Of a DNA stretch of 36,245 nucleotides, positions 1 through 8,140 are shown piece by piece. The DNA is from an uncultured Sutterella sp. (GTDB lineage: Bacteria > Pseudomonadota > Gammaproteobacteria > Burkholderiales > Burkholderiaceae_F), in assembly GCA_905192805.1 (NCBI GenBank), contig CAJJMF010000003.1, forward strand, positions 1 through 36,245. The letters are read 5' to 3'. The notes under the pieces are model-generated. The model did not search any database. It was not told the DNA's origin and was given only the letters and a program-made list of their open reading frames with translations. A program made the translations under genes and the position numbers. The stretch's first letter is position 1. Every line of letters begins with the position of its first letter.

Positions 1-39
1 AACCGCGGATGTTCACACTTATCGGTTCGTTGAATTCAA

Positions 40-53
40 ATTTTTAAAGAACA
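40..53 (-). promoter_or_regulatory. boxA-like antitermination element of an rRNA leader
   Basis: Read on the minus strand this is TGTTCTTTAAAAAT, close to the boxA of proteobacterial rrn leaders and 16S-23S spacers (E. coli TGCTCTTTAACA). About 15 bases further on, the minus strand reads CCGATAAGTGTG, also typical of betaproteobacterial pre-rRNA leaders. I infer that an rRNA gene begins left of the window in the minus direction. The rRNA itself is not in view, so this could precede either 16S or 23S. Confidence 0.6.
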
Positions 54-77
54 TTGCTTGAACGGCTCCGACAAATA

Positions 78-99
78 AAGCCTTGTAATGGCAAGGCTT
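78..99 (-). terminator. Hairpin after tRNA-fMet
   Basis: Perfect 8-bp stem (AAGCCTTG/CAAGGCTT) with a 6-nt loop lies just downstream of the tRNA on the minus strand. It is followed by a short interrupted T tract (TTTATTTG). It may be a weak intrinsic terminator or a processing signal. Its strength is doubtful because a boxA follows without a clear promoter in between. Confidence 0.5.
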
Positions 100-103
100 A
101 AAT

Positions 104-180
<77 letters not shown>

Positions 181-222
181 GTAATACTGTCGTTTGCTTC
201 CGTTCGAAAGCATAGGTTGAGA

Positions 223-251
223 ATCATATAGAACAAATTTCGACTTGTCAA
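223..251 (-). promoter_or_regulatory. Sigma-70 promoter for tRNA-fMet
   Basis: On the minus strand a perfect -35 box TTGACA (251-246) is followed by exactly 17 bp and TATGAT (228-223). Transcription would start near 216, about 35 bp before the mature tRNA. This is the best promoter match in the window, as expected for a stable RNA gene. Confidence 0.85.
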
Positions 252-448
252 GAGTCCGAAGTAAAAAAAACCTAAAAAAATGAGGCGAAATTTACTATCT
301 CCTTGTTTTTCCTAGAAAAATATTTCTTCACTTTTTTGCTTTCCACACAATGTGGGCAGGGCAGACGAACGAAAACCCTAAAGGAGACACTTGCGAGTAT
401 CATGTTTACTACTTAATGTGTGGCAGTGTGTTGCGTCAGGAGTTCTTA

Positions 449-2308
449 ATGCCCAATCGACCCTTTCCCCCGTTGTTCAATGCAGCAAAACCCGAACAAC
501 TCGTCTTACTGTCCTATTTAACAGAGTACCCGGCATTTTTTGAATTCATTGTCTCGTCCATGTCCGACGGCATCACGCCCGAATTAACCGAGTATGCCTA
601 CTCGCAAGGGTTGATGCCTTGGCCCACCGCCGATCTATCGCGACTCGATATTTACCCTTGGGGACGTACCTACCCCATGACGGTATTGCGTACCGAAGCC
701 CTCCCTCCCTTACCCAAATCCCTTCGTAAGGTCCTCGCTAATGCACTCGCCCGACACTATCGTGGGGCAACGCTTGAGATACTGCTCGATGAGGATTACG
801 AAGGCTTTCTCGATCGGGTCGCGGACTACCATACCCAAACCGCTGGCACCACCTGGCTAACCCAGAACATGCGGGAAACGTGGAAAGCTCTTCATGCGCA
901 AAATAAAACACATGTCATCACCGTGAAAGAAAATGGGACACTCATCGGCGGGTTGTGTTTTACTACCTTAGGGCGTATGCTCTACGGAGAAACCGCCATG
1001 TCAACGCGCCCGGAGGCATCGCGTTTGGCACTCATTGCGCTCGTGGCGTTGGCGCATCACAACGGGATGCCATGGATTGATTGTCAACAACACTCCAGCC
1101 TCATTGAACCCTTGGGCCCTGAATCGTGTAGCTGGGAAGATTATTTGCCCTTGCATGAGAGTTTAGTCCGAGCACCGAGCCCCGATTGGGACGCCCTCAA
1201 GGGGGACCTGATTCCCTTAATGCAGACGTACTTCGACGGGATTGTTAAGCCTCACCCCTACCAAGCGAAGAAACCCAAAACAACGGTATCGTCTCGCGAG
1301 GCGACGTCCTATGCGTCCATCGATGCGGAAATTGATCGCCTTCATACACAACTCGAACAAGCGCTCGCTAACCGTACGATGACCTCCACGGACGCAGAAA
1401 ACGAACCCTTGGAGACAATCGAGGTCCCTGAAGACGTCCCGACCGACGATGCGCCAACGGACCGCACCAAGTCGCCACCCAAAATTTTGGCTCGTAAATT
1501 AAACCGGTTCGACCAGCACGTTTACCCCGCCGCGCTCGTTGAAGTGGGATGCTCGTACTTTAAAACGCGCAAATGCCTCATGGACATCACCTTTATTCGA
1601 TCCGACCAACGTCCGTCGATGCACGATGAAAATAGCCATACCGCCGGTCGACTCTCCGACTTGGGGTTACGACGTGAGGCGAGCTATATGGTGCGACTCT
1701 GTTGCCAGGGATGCTCGGCCTGTATTCCTGTCCGAGTACTCGCTCAAGACTTTAAGCCTAATGCACGATTCCGTCGCGTGCTCAATAAAAATAAGGGCTT
1801 ACAAGTGGAAGTTTTCCCGATGCCGGAAAAACTCAATGCGGAACAATTCGCCCTCTATCAACGCTATTTCCGTGAGCGGCACACCGACAGCCACATGGGA
1901 AGTTTTACGCCTGAAGATATTAACCATATTTTCTTCCGGCGCTATACCCGTGCGAGCTTGATGGAAATCCGCCGTCCTCGGGCAGAAGGGGAACGCGGTG
2001 AACTGGTGATGGTTTGCATCATGGATGAGTATGATGACTCGGTGAGTGCGGTCTATAACTTTTTTGATCCCGCTCTGGAGCCAAATAGTATCGGAACTTT
2101 TGGTATCCTAGCGGAGATTGAGTACACTCGACTTAGTCAACGCTCCTACCTTTACCTCGGTTACTGGTTACAAGACTTCCCAGGCATGGACTATAAACGT
2201 CACTTTAAACCGCTGGAAGTTTTTCGAAACCAAACCTGGGAGCCACTCGAAACCTATCTCGCTCGTCATCCAAGTGCCGAGCCGTTTAACACAAAAGAAG
2301 ATCTATAA
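449..2308 (+). CDS. Fused leucyl/phenylalanyl-tRNA--protein transferase and aspartate/glutamate leucyltransferase (Aat-Bpt)
   Basis: The 619-residue product joins two N-degron pathway enzymes that are normally separate proteins of about 240 residues. Residues ~25-240 resemble Aat (transfers Leu/Phe to N-terminal Lys/Arg/Met): GLMPW, TWLTQNM, GGLCFTTLGRMLYGET and WIDCQQH. The last keeps the Asp and Gln of the LIDCQ motif important in Aat. A low-complexity acidic linker (~265-350) follows. Residues ~350-610 match Bpt (transfers Leu to N-terminal Asp/Glu), with the cysteine cluster CCQGCSACIPVR and the YLGYWL motif. I chose the ATG at 449 because AGGAG sits 6 nt upstream; the in-frame ATGs at 350 and 416 lack a ribosome site. 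pyrD follows 2 nt later, the aat-bpt-pyrD order of Burkholderiales. The Aat half is divergent: the usual WWSPDPR stretch reads YPWGRTYP, so its activity is less certain than that of the Bpt half. Confidence 0.88.
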   Translation: MPNRPFPPLFNAAKPEQLVLLSYLTEYPAFFEFIVSSMSDGITPELTEYAYSQGLMPWPTADLSRLDIYPWGRTYPMTVLRTEALPPLPKSLRKVLANALARHYRGATLEILLDEDYEGFLDRVADYHTQTAGTTWLTQNMRETWKALHAQNKTHVITVKENGTLIGGLCFTTLGRMLYGETAMSTRPEASRLALIALVALAHHNGMPWIDCQQHSSLIEPLGPESCSWEDYLPLHESLVRAPSPDWDALKGDLIPLMQTYFDGIVKPHPYQAKKPKTTVSSREATSYASIDAEIDRLHTQLEQALANRTMTSTDAENEPLETIEVPEDVPTDDAPTDRTKSPPKILARKLNRFDQHVYPAALVEVGCSYFKTRKCLMDITFIRSDQRPSMHDENSHTAGRLSDLGLRREASYMVRLCCQGCSACIPVRVLAQDFKPNARFRRVLNKNKGLQVEVFPMPEKLNAEQFALYQRYFRERHTDSHMGSFTPEDINHIFFRRYTRASLMEIRRPRAEGERGELVMVCIMDEYDDSVSAVYNFFDPALEPNSIGTFGILAEIEYTRLSQRSYLYLGYWLQDFPGMDYKRHFKPLEVFRNQTWEPLETYLARHPSAEPFNTKEDL

Positions 2309-2310
2309 AC

Positions 2311-3363
2311 ATGCTGTATTCGCTTTGTCGTCGCGTGCTGTTTTCCTTACAGCCCGAAACTGCGCACAACCTCACCATGGCCAACCTCAACTGGGCGGTC
2401 CACTTGGGATTACACAAGTTTTTGACTCACATGCCCGATGAAAACCCGATTTCCGTCATGGGATTGCGCTTCCCGAACACGATCGGGTTAGCCGCAGGCA
2501 TGGACAAAGACGGTATTCGTGTCAGTGCCTTTGGAGCATTGGGTTTTGGACATGTCGAAATTGGAACGATTACCCCCTTGGCACAGCCGGGAAACCCTAA
2601 ACCACGTTGCTTCCGTGTGATTCCTGCGCGGGGGGTCATTAACCGCATGGGTTTTAATAACGAAGGGTGTGAGCAAGTCTTAAAGAATTTGCGCAGTGCG
2701 GCAGCCTTCCGTCTGCGCGGTGGTATTTTGGGGATTAATATCGGTAAAAATGCAGTCACCCCCATCGAAAATGCCCTCTCGGACTATGAAAAGTGTTTAG
2801 ATGCAGTCTACGACACGGCGGACTATATTGCCATCAACATCTCTTCGCCCAATACGAAGAATTTGCGTCAATTGCAAACCGAAGAACATTTCGCTCATTT
2901 GGTGGGCGGCATTGTGGCCAAACGCCGTGCGTTGCAAGAAGCCCGTGACGGCAAATACGTTCCCATCGCTGTGAAATTAGCTCCGGATTTGGACAATGAT
3001 GACATTTTGCGCTGTGTGGACGTCTTAGTCGACCAAGGTATCGACGCCGTGATTGCCACCAATACGACCATTAGTCGCGACAAGGTGGTTGGCTTACCCA
3101 ACGCCGAACAAACCGGTGGTCTCTCGGGGGCACCGTTACGTGAACGCTCCACCGAAGTGGTTCGCTTGATTGCCGAGCATGTCAAAGAGAGCTTACCCAT
3201 CATTGCCTCGGGAGGAGTCATGTCGGGCGAAGATGCCGTTGAAAAGGTTCAAGCCGGTGCCAAACTCGTCCAACTCTATACAGGGTTCATCTACAAAGGA
3301 CCCGCTCTTGTTGCAGAGTGTTCTGAAGCCGTACAACGCTATCGGAACACACTCAGTCAATAA
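2311..3363 (+). CDS. pyrD: Dihydroorotate dehydrogenase (quinone), class 2
   Basis: The 350-residue FMN enzyme oxidises dihydroorotate to orotate in pyrimidine synthesis and passes electrons to membrane quinone. The N-terminal helix typical of class 2 enzymes is present (MLYSLCRRVLFSLQPETAH). Family motifs follow in order: GLAAGMDKDG, NRMGFNNEG, NISSPNTKNLRQLQ (with the catalytic Ser region), VKLAPDL, ATNTT, GGLSGAPLR and IIASGGVMSGEDA plus LYTGFIYKGP for FMN phosphate binding. Length fits the family. It starts 2 nt after the aat-bpt fusion, so the two genes are almost certainly co-transcribed. A strong terminator follows. Confidence 0.96.
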   Translation: MLYSLCRRVLFSLQPETAHNLTMANLNWAVHLGLHKFLTHMPDENPISVMGLRFPNTIGLAAGMDKDGIRVSAFGALGFGHVEIGTITPLAQPGNPKPRCFRVIPARGVINRMGFNNEGCEQVLKNLRSAAAFRLRGGILGINIGKNAVTPIENALSDYEKCLDAVYDTADYIAINISSPNTKNLRQLQTEEHFAHLVGGIVAKRRALQEARDGKYVPIAVKLAPDLDNDDILRCVDVLVDQGIDAVIATNTTISRDKVVGLPNAEQTGGLSGAPLRERSTEVVRLIAEHVKESLPIIASGGVMSGEDAVEKVQAGAKLVQLYTGFIYKGPALVAECSEAVQRYRNTLSQ

Positions 3364-3382
3364 CTGAGTACCGTTTACCCAT

Positions 3383-3419
3383 ACGCTGCAACGAGAACAT
3401 CGTTGCAGCGTTTTTTTTT
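3383..3419 (+). terminator. Intrinsic terminator after pyrD
   Basis: Perfect 12-bp stem (ACGCTGCAACGA / TCGTTGCAGCGT) with a 5-nt loop, followed by a run of nine T. It ends the aat-bpt/pyrD operon and excludes the upstream start (3403) that would otherwise be possible for thpR. Confidence 0.95.
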
Positions 3420-3444
3420 GGCTTTTGTTTTTTTAGGATGTCTC

Positions 3445-3957
3445 ATGCCCCGTGTTTTTGTTGCGCTTAGCTTTCCTCATGATGTGTGCGACGCCATTGC
3501 GCGTGACGCACGTGTATTGAACCGCTACGATCCGTTGGCCCGTTTTGTTCCTAGCCAAAACTTACACCTCACGTTGGCGTTTTTGGGCGAGGTCCCACTC
3601 GCTCGTGCCCGCTTGCTCGCCGCAGCCTTGCGTCCGCTAGCGGTGCACACTCCTCGCGAGATTGCGCTGGGTCGAGTGGGCACCTTTGATCGCTCTCGCG
3701 TGCTATGGGTGGATCTTTCCCCATGGGAAAGTTTAACGCCGGTCGTCCATGAGGTTCGCGCAGTACTCCAACGCTTGGAGTTGAGTTATGACACCAAGCC
3801 GTTTAAGGCCCACATTACGCTTGCGCGGGATTGGCGTCGAGGGGTGCCACCCGTGAGCTTACCTAACCGCAAGTTTCCCCTCTTAGGGCCGATGGTCTTT
3901 GAGTCCACACAAGACCCTCGTACCAATGCGATTCGCTATCGCCAAATCCTGCCCTAA
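3445..3957 (+). CDS. thpR: RNA 2',3'-cyclic phosphodiesterase (2H family, LigT/ThpR)
   Basis: The 170-residue protein carries the two hallmark HxTL motifs of 2H phosphoesterases, HLTL at residues 41-44 and HITL at 123-126, within an MPRVFVALSFP N-terminus typical of ThpR. Family members hydrolyse RNA 2',3'-cyclic phosphate ends and can ligate 2'-5' tRNA halves in vitro; the cellular role is unclear. The ATG at 3445 has AGGA 6 nt upstream. The gene lies between two strong terminators. Because its own start codon is only ~25 nt past the pyrD terminator, it may depend on read-through or on a promoter I cannot identify. Confidence 0.9.
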   Translation: MPRVFVALSFPHDVCDAIARDARVLNRYDPLARFVPSQNLHLTLAFLGEVPLARARLLAAALRPLAVHTPREIALGRVGTFDRSRVLWVDLSPWESLTPVVHEVRAVLQRLELSYDTKPFKAHITLARDWRRGVPPVSLPNRKFPLLGPMVFESTQDPRTNAIRYRQILP

Positions 3958-4015
3958 CGCCGTCCATGCCATTGAGGGACGGAAAAAAGCTTTCCATCAG
4001 GCGGAAAAACTCCGC

Positions 4016-4021
4016 TACAAT
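4016..4021 (+). promoter_or_regulatory. Possible -10 box ahead of the 4043 hairpin
   Basis: TACAAT matches the sigma-70 -10 box at 5 of 6 positions. No good -35 box lies 16-18 bp upstream; the nearest candidate, TTTCCA at 3991-3996, is 19 bp away. If active it would start a transcript about 20 nt before a strong terminator, giving an attenuated leader for the iron-sulfur protein gene. Confidence 0.25.
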
Positions 4022-4042
4022 ATCGGTATACAAGCGGTGAGT

Positions 4043-4074
4043 GCGTCCTCGACCCAATGCGAGGACGCCTTTTT
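4043..4074 (+). terminator. Intrinsic terminator after thpR
   Basis: Perfect 9-bp GC-rich stem (GCGTCCTCG / CGAGGACGC), an 8-nt loop, then CTTTTT. It lies 85 bp after thpR and 60 bp before the next start codon, so it either ends thpR or attenuates the following operon. Confidence 0.88.
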
Positions 4075-4133
4075 CCAAGCACAACAACACCGACGTTTCC
4101 GATAACTCTCATCGATTCCTTACGCCATTGGCT

Positions 4134-6158
4134 ATGGGACTCCACACTATGCATGAAATTCCTGTCCGTCCAGCGTTCTGGAACATCCCGCTCTGGGGTG
4201 AAATTGGTATCTATGTTTTAGGCTTATTAGCCGTGGCTGTGCTCATTTGGGGCATTGTGCTCAATGTGAGACTTTGGCGTAAGCAACGGGATCCGATCGC
4301 TGTTCGCCCCACACTCTCGCATTGGCTCTACCTCATCAAGGTCGCCTTTGCCCAGAAAAAGATCCGCGAAACCCGTATGGGGAAAGCACACTTTTGGCTC
4401 GCTTGGGGCTTTTTCTTACTCTTTTGTGGCACGGCACTGGGTACCATCGACTGGGACGTAGGGCACTATGTATTTGGGAACCAATTCCTCAAAGGCAATG
4501 TCTACCTCGCTTATAAGCTCATTTTGGACTTCTCGGGCTTAGCCGTACTCGTTACCTTAGGCATTGGGGCGTGGCGTCGCTATAAAAGTGATACCCTCAT
4601 CAAAGATACCCGCTGGACACTGGCATACTTTTACTTGGCCTTTATTGTGCTCACCGGCTTTATTGTGGAGGGCTTACGTTTAGCAGCCGATCAACCCGCT
4701 TGGTCTGCCTTCTCTCCCGTGGGGCACCTGTTTGCCAAACTGGTCCTCTTGATGGGATTCAATAAACAAGCCCTCATCGATTGGCATACGGGCGTATGGG
4801 TCTTCCACGGTTTGGTGTCCCTCTTATTTGTGGTGGCCATTCCCGTGACCATCTTCTCACACCTTTACCGCACGCCAACCAATATCTTTGTGCGCTACCG
4901 TAAGCCCCTCATGTCGATCCCTAAGATCGAGAATATTGAAGAACAAGAAACCTTTGGGCTCTCGAAATTCTCCCAACTCACGGCAGAAAATCGTTTAGCC
5001 ATTGATGCCTGTACGGAGTGTGGTCGCTGTAACGATGCCTGCCCAGCTGTTCGTGCCCATACACCCTTGAAGCCACGTGAAGTGGTCATGAAGTTACGTG
5101 ACCGGATGCACTCCGAAGCCAAGGATGTACTCGACGAGGGAAGTATTTCGGATTTGATCACCCACGACGAATTGTGGTCGTGCACGACCTGTACGGCCTG
5201 TGCTCGCGTGTGCCCAGCCGAAATTCCCTTACCCGACCTGATCGTGGCGATGCGTCGACACCAAGCCCTCGAACTGGGGGAATTCCCCGAAGGGGTGGCG
5301 AGTGCCTTGGAAAATACAGCCTCAGTGGGCAATCCCTGGGGGATGGATCCTTATGAACGCCTGGATTGGGCCAAAGACTTGGATCTTCCCATTGCCCAAC
5401 CGGGCGAAGACGTGGAGCTCCTTTATTGGGTAGGCTGTGCGGCGAGCTATGACCGTCGTACGCAAAAAGTGGCTCGTGCCATGGTGACTCTCTTAAAACG
5501 CTCGGGCGTTTCCTTTGCGGTCATGCAAGAAGAACGTTGCCATGCGGAATTTGCGCGTCGCTTAGGGGAAGAGTATCTCTTCCAAACCGCAGCTCAAGAA
5601 AATATCGACAACCTTGCCCAGTATCGCTTTAAGCGCATTTTGACCACGTGCCCGCACTGCTTTAACACGTTCAAAAACGAATACCCGGACTTTGAAGGGT
5701 TCGGCTATGAAGTGGTCCCACATACGGTCTGGATTAACGAAATGATTCAATCGGGCAAGTTGCCTAGCACGCTTGCCGACGCGATTCCGACGGTTTACCA
5801 CGACCCGTGCTACTTAGCGCGTGTCAATCAAATTGTCGACGCCCCACGTCATGTCTTACATCAGGTTTCGCGTGATCTGCGTCTGCCCACCGAATCGGGA
5901 GTGAACACCTTCTGCTGCGGTGCCGGTGGTGGCCAGATGTGGAGTGAAGGCAAAGTGAGTAAAACCGTCAACATTATTCGCCTAAAGGATTTACGTGCGA
6001 CGGGAGCCAATCGCGTGGCCGTGGCCTGCCCACATTGCTTATCGATGCTCGAAAGTGCGAAGTCCATGGATCGTGAACACGGCCAAGAAACAGAAATTAA
6101 AGACATCGCTGAACTCGTCGCGGACGCGTTAGAACGCACCGAGTCGAAGGAGGCCTGA
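4134..6158 (+). CDS. Membrane iron-sulfur oxidoreductase (ETF:menaquinone oxidoreductase / HdrD-like)
   Basis: The 674-residue product has an N-terminal membrane part of about five or six helices resembling a cytochrome-b/NarI-like gamma subunit. Then come two 4Fe-4S ligand sets (C293-C296-C299-C303 and C350-C353-C356-C360) and two cysteine-rich CCG domains of the heterodisulfide reductase kind (ERCH, TTCPHC, DPCY, FCCGAGGG, ACPHC). This arrangement is known from membrane proteins that pass electrons from electron-transfer flavoprotein or other flavoproteins to quinone. The electron donor is not encoded nearby, so the exact substrate is inference. The start is uncertain: ATG 4134 or ATG 4149; neither has a strong ribosome site, and 4041 is ruled out because it falls in a terminator. 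The stop overlaps the next start (TGATG). Confidence 0.82.
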   Translation: MGLHTMHEIPVRPAFWNIPLWGEIGIYVLGLLAVAVLIWGIVLNVRLWRKQRDPIAVRPTLSHWLYLIKVAFAQKKIRETRMGKAHFWLAWGFFLLFCGTALGTIDWDVGHYVFGNQFLKGNVYLAYKLILDFSGLAVLVTLGIGAWRRYKSDTLIKDTRWTLAYFYLAFIVLTGFIVEGLRLAADQPAWSAFSPVGHLFAKLVLLMGFNKQALIDWHTGVWVFHGLVSLLFVVAIPVTIFSHLYRTPTNIFVRYRKPLMSIPKIENIEEQETFGLSKFSQLTAENRLAIDACTECGRCNDACPAVRAHTPLKPREVVMKLRDRMHSEAKDVLDEGSISDLITHDELWSCTTCTACARVCPAEIPLPDLIVAMRRHQALELGEFPEGVASALENTASVGNPWGMDPYERLDWAKDLDLPIAQPGEDVELLYWVGCAASYDRRTQKVARAMVTLLKRSGVSFAVMQEERCHAEFARRLGEEYLFQTAAQENIDNLAQYRFKRILTTCPHCFNTFKNEYPDFEGFGYEVVPHTVWINEMIQSGKLPSTLADAIPTVYHDPCYLARVNQIVDAPRHVLHQVSRDLRLPTESGVNTFCCGAGGGQMWSEGKVSKTVNIIRLKDLRATGANRVAVACPHCLSMLESAKSMDREHGQETEIKDIAELVADALERTESKEA

Positions 6159-6910
6159 TGCAAGGCGAAAGTGTTGTTCAGGTCTTTGACCGAATGCGAC
6201 TCATTTTGGGGCGTCTCGAAACCCATGGGTCACTCAATTTATCGGAAATTGCCCAATTAACCTCACTTCCCTTTTCGACGACGCACCGTTTGTTGAACGC
6301 ACTCGCCAGTGCCGGGATCGTGCGGCGTGAAGCCAATGGTCGCTGGGTATTGGGCTACCGAATCTTTGAGTTAGGCGTTTTGGTGGAAGAGCGGATTGCT
6401 TGGTTAAAACCCGCGCAACCGATTCTGCAGACCTTGGCCGATCAAACGGGCCATACGGTGACCTTAGGCATTCGGACCGACAATAAACTGCTCGTTTTAA
6501 GTGAAGCACTTGGGGATTTAACCCCACTCACCGCTCGCGGTCGGAGCACCCCGCTGCATAACAGCGCTGCCGGTAAGCTGTTTCTTTCGCGCATGAACCC
6601 CAGCGACATTCGCACTTACGCAGAACGCGAAGGGTTGCTGGAGAAAAACAACGAGCACGTGGATGAACTCGATAAGCTTTTTATCGTTCTGGCGAAGGTG
6701 AGAGAATACGGTTGGTCGATTGAAAAAGAGGATGGCACCGATCAGGGTGGCCCCTCACGCTCCTGCGTTGCTGTGCCCGTACTTAATGCCGGTAAGGAGT
6801 TGGTCGCAGCCATCACCTTAGAAGCCCCTCGGGACATTACGCACAATGACATCGACCAATTACGCTTGTGTGCCGCGCAAATTTCGCCTTTGTTGTCCGG
6901 ACTTGACTAG
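6158..6910 (+). CDS. IclR-family transcriptional regulator
   Basis: The 250-residue protein has an N-terminal winged helix-turn-helix (residues ~8-70, with LSEIAQLTSLPFSTTHRLL as the helix-turn-helix) and a C-terminal IclR effector-binding domain (~85-248, HNSAAGKLFLSRM and GGPSRSCVAVPV). Such proteins respond to small carboxylates or aromatic metabolites. Its ATG overlaps the stop of the iron-sulfur protein gene (TGATG) and has AAGGAGG upstream, so translation is coupled. I infer that it controls its own operon or a catabolic pathway that feeds electrons to the neighbouring oxidoreductase. The ligand cannot be read from sequence. Confidence 0.92.
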   Translation: MQGESVVQVFDRMRLILGRLETHGSLNLSEIAQLTSLPFSTTHRLLNALASAGIVRREANGRWVLGYRIFELGVLVEERIAWLKPAQPILQTLADQTGHTVTLGIRTDNKLLVLSEALGDLTPLTARGRSTPLHNSAAGKLFLSRMNPSDIRTYAEREGLLEKNNEHVDELDKLFIVLAKVREYGWSIEKEDGTDQGGPSRSCVAVPVLNAGKELVAAITLEAPRDITHNDIDQLRLCAAQISPLLSGLD

Positions 6911-6922
6911 AAGCGCTGACAA

Positions 6923-6950
6923 AAAGAGCCAGACGAACGTCTGGCTCTTT
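6923..6950. terminator. Bidirectional terminator between the IclR gene and the D,D-peptidase gene
   Basis: A 12-bp stem built on GAGCCAGAC/GTCTGGCTC with a GAAC tetraloop. T-rich tails occur in both directions (TTTG on plus, TTTTTG on minus). It serves two convergent genes. Confidence 0.93.
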
Positions 6951-6979
6951 GTCTATCCACGATTTTCTCGGGCGTGGCG

Positions 6980-8140
6980 TTAGAAAATCTCGTACGGTAA
7001 GACTGTGCTGAATTGACGATCAATACGATTTTCGTTTTCCACAAAACGCTTCATCAGCGTCATATCCGTGGCACGTTGGGTATTGTTGGGGCTATCGAGC
7101 ACCACCATCACCACACGACGTTTACCCACTTCGCTTTGTACCACCATACAGCGACCCGCTGCCGTGGTAAAGCCCGTCTTCTGAATCCCAATATTCCAAT
7201 CCGGATTCCCGATTAAACGGTTGGTCGTGTGCATATTGAGCACATAGCGACCCGCACGTAATTGGGCAGCCGACATCGTCGAGGCTTCACGAATGTCTTT
7301 GTATTCATAGGCCGCAGAGACTAACTTCGCCAAGTCGCGTGCCGTCGAATGGTTGCGGTTATCCAACCCCGTCGGATCCGCAAAGAACGTATCCTTCATC
7401 CCTAAGCGGCGAGCCGTTGCATTCATCTGATCAATAAAAGCCGACAGTCCCTGAGGCGTCGTGCGAGCCAAAGCGTGCGCTGCACGGTTATCACTACTCA
7501 TCAGCGCCGCTTTGAGTAGTTCACTACGCTTCATCACCATGCCACTACGTAACTTCGAATGTGCACGGCTCGATAAGTAGTCCTCACGTGTCACCGTGAC
7601 CGATTCACCCATGTTCACACCGCTTTCCGCGATCACTAAGGCCGTCATCAACTTCGTGACGGAAGCAATCGGTAACGCCACGCTGGCGTTCTTGGAAAAG
7701 AGCTCTTCGCCCGTATCCTGATCAACAATATAGGCGACCGAACTGCCCAAATCGAGCGGATCATCGGTCTGTCGCAACCCGGCTAACGTTGCTTGCGACG
7801 GGCCACGTGTGATGACACGACGTTTCACCGCGCGCTGACGTTGAGCGAGTTTCTTATTCTTGACCGAACGTTTGGCCACCTTGGCGTTGCCACGCTTACT
7901 GACCTTTGCCGAACGGCTCACCGAGGCCGAACTCTTGGCAACGCGTTTTGTTGCCTTACTAACTTTAGTTGAGCGAATCGCCTTCGCTACTGATTTTTTG
8001 GCCTTACCTGCTGAAGCCTTCTTGGCTTTACTGGTCGCGACCTTTTGCGCAGCCACCGCAGGCGTACTCGTGGCGACAGGAAGACCCACGAGCGCGACGC
8101 TAAGCCCTAGCGTCATGAAAAAACGTTGCCACTGAAGCAT
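6980..8140 (-). CDS. D-alanyl-D-alanine carboxypeptidase/endopeptidase (S11, PBP5/PBP7 type) with a Lys/Ala-rich insert
   Basis: This 386-residue exported penicillin-binding protein trims peptidoglycan peptides. It has a signal peptide (hydrophobic 8-30, cleavage probably after AVA) and an S11 peptidase domain from ~125. The active-site motifs are S160-V-T-K163, S216-D-N218 and K321-T-G323. It resembles PBP7/PbpG more than PBP5 because a C-terminal beta-sheet anchor domain is not evident. The odd feature is residues ~33-112, about 80 residues dominated by Lys, Ala, Ser, Arg and Val, like a histone H1 tail. It may bind anionic wall polymers or membrane, but that is inference. Palindromic TGTCAAA sites lie 60-100 bp upstream. 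Confidence 0.9.
   Translation of the reverse strand: MLQWQRFFMTLGLSVALVGLPVATSTPAVAAQKVATSKAKKASAGKAKKSVAKAIRSTKVSKATKRVAKSSASVSRSAKVSKRGNAKVAKRSVKNKKLAQRQRAVKRRVITRGPSQATLAGLRQTDDPLDLGSSVAYIVDQDTGEELFSKNASVALPIASVTKLMTALVIAESGVNMGESVTVTREDYLSSRAHSKLRSGMVMKRSELLKAALMSSDNRAAHALARTTPQGLSAFIDQMNATARRLGMKDTFFADPTGLDNRNHSTARDLAKLVSAAYEYKDIREASTMSAAQLRAGRYVLNMHTTNRLIGNPDWNIGIQKTGFTTAAGRCMVVQSEVGKRRVVMVVLDSPNNTQRATDMTLMKRFVENENRIDRQFSTVLPYEIF

Noticed and set aside
350..448. N-terminal extension of the Aat-Bpt fusion from the ATG at 350
   Set aside because: No ribosome site at 350 or 416, and the residues do not resemble Aat; AGGAG precedes 449.
3403..3444. Longer start for thpR
   Set aside because: The codon lies within the right arm of the pyrD terminator, and a proper ribosome site precedes 3445.
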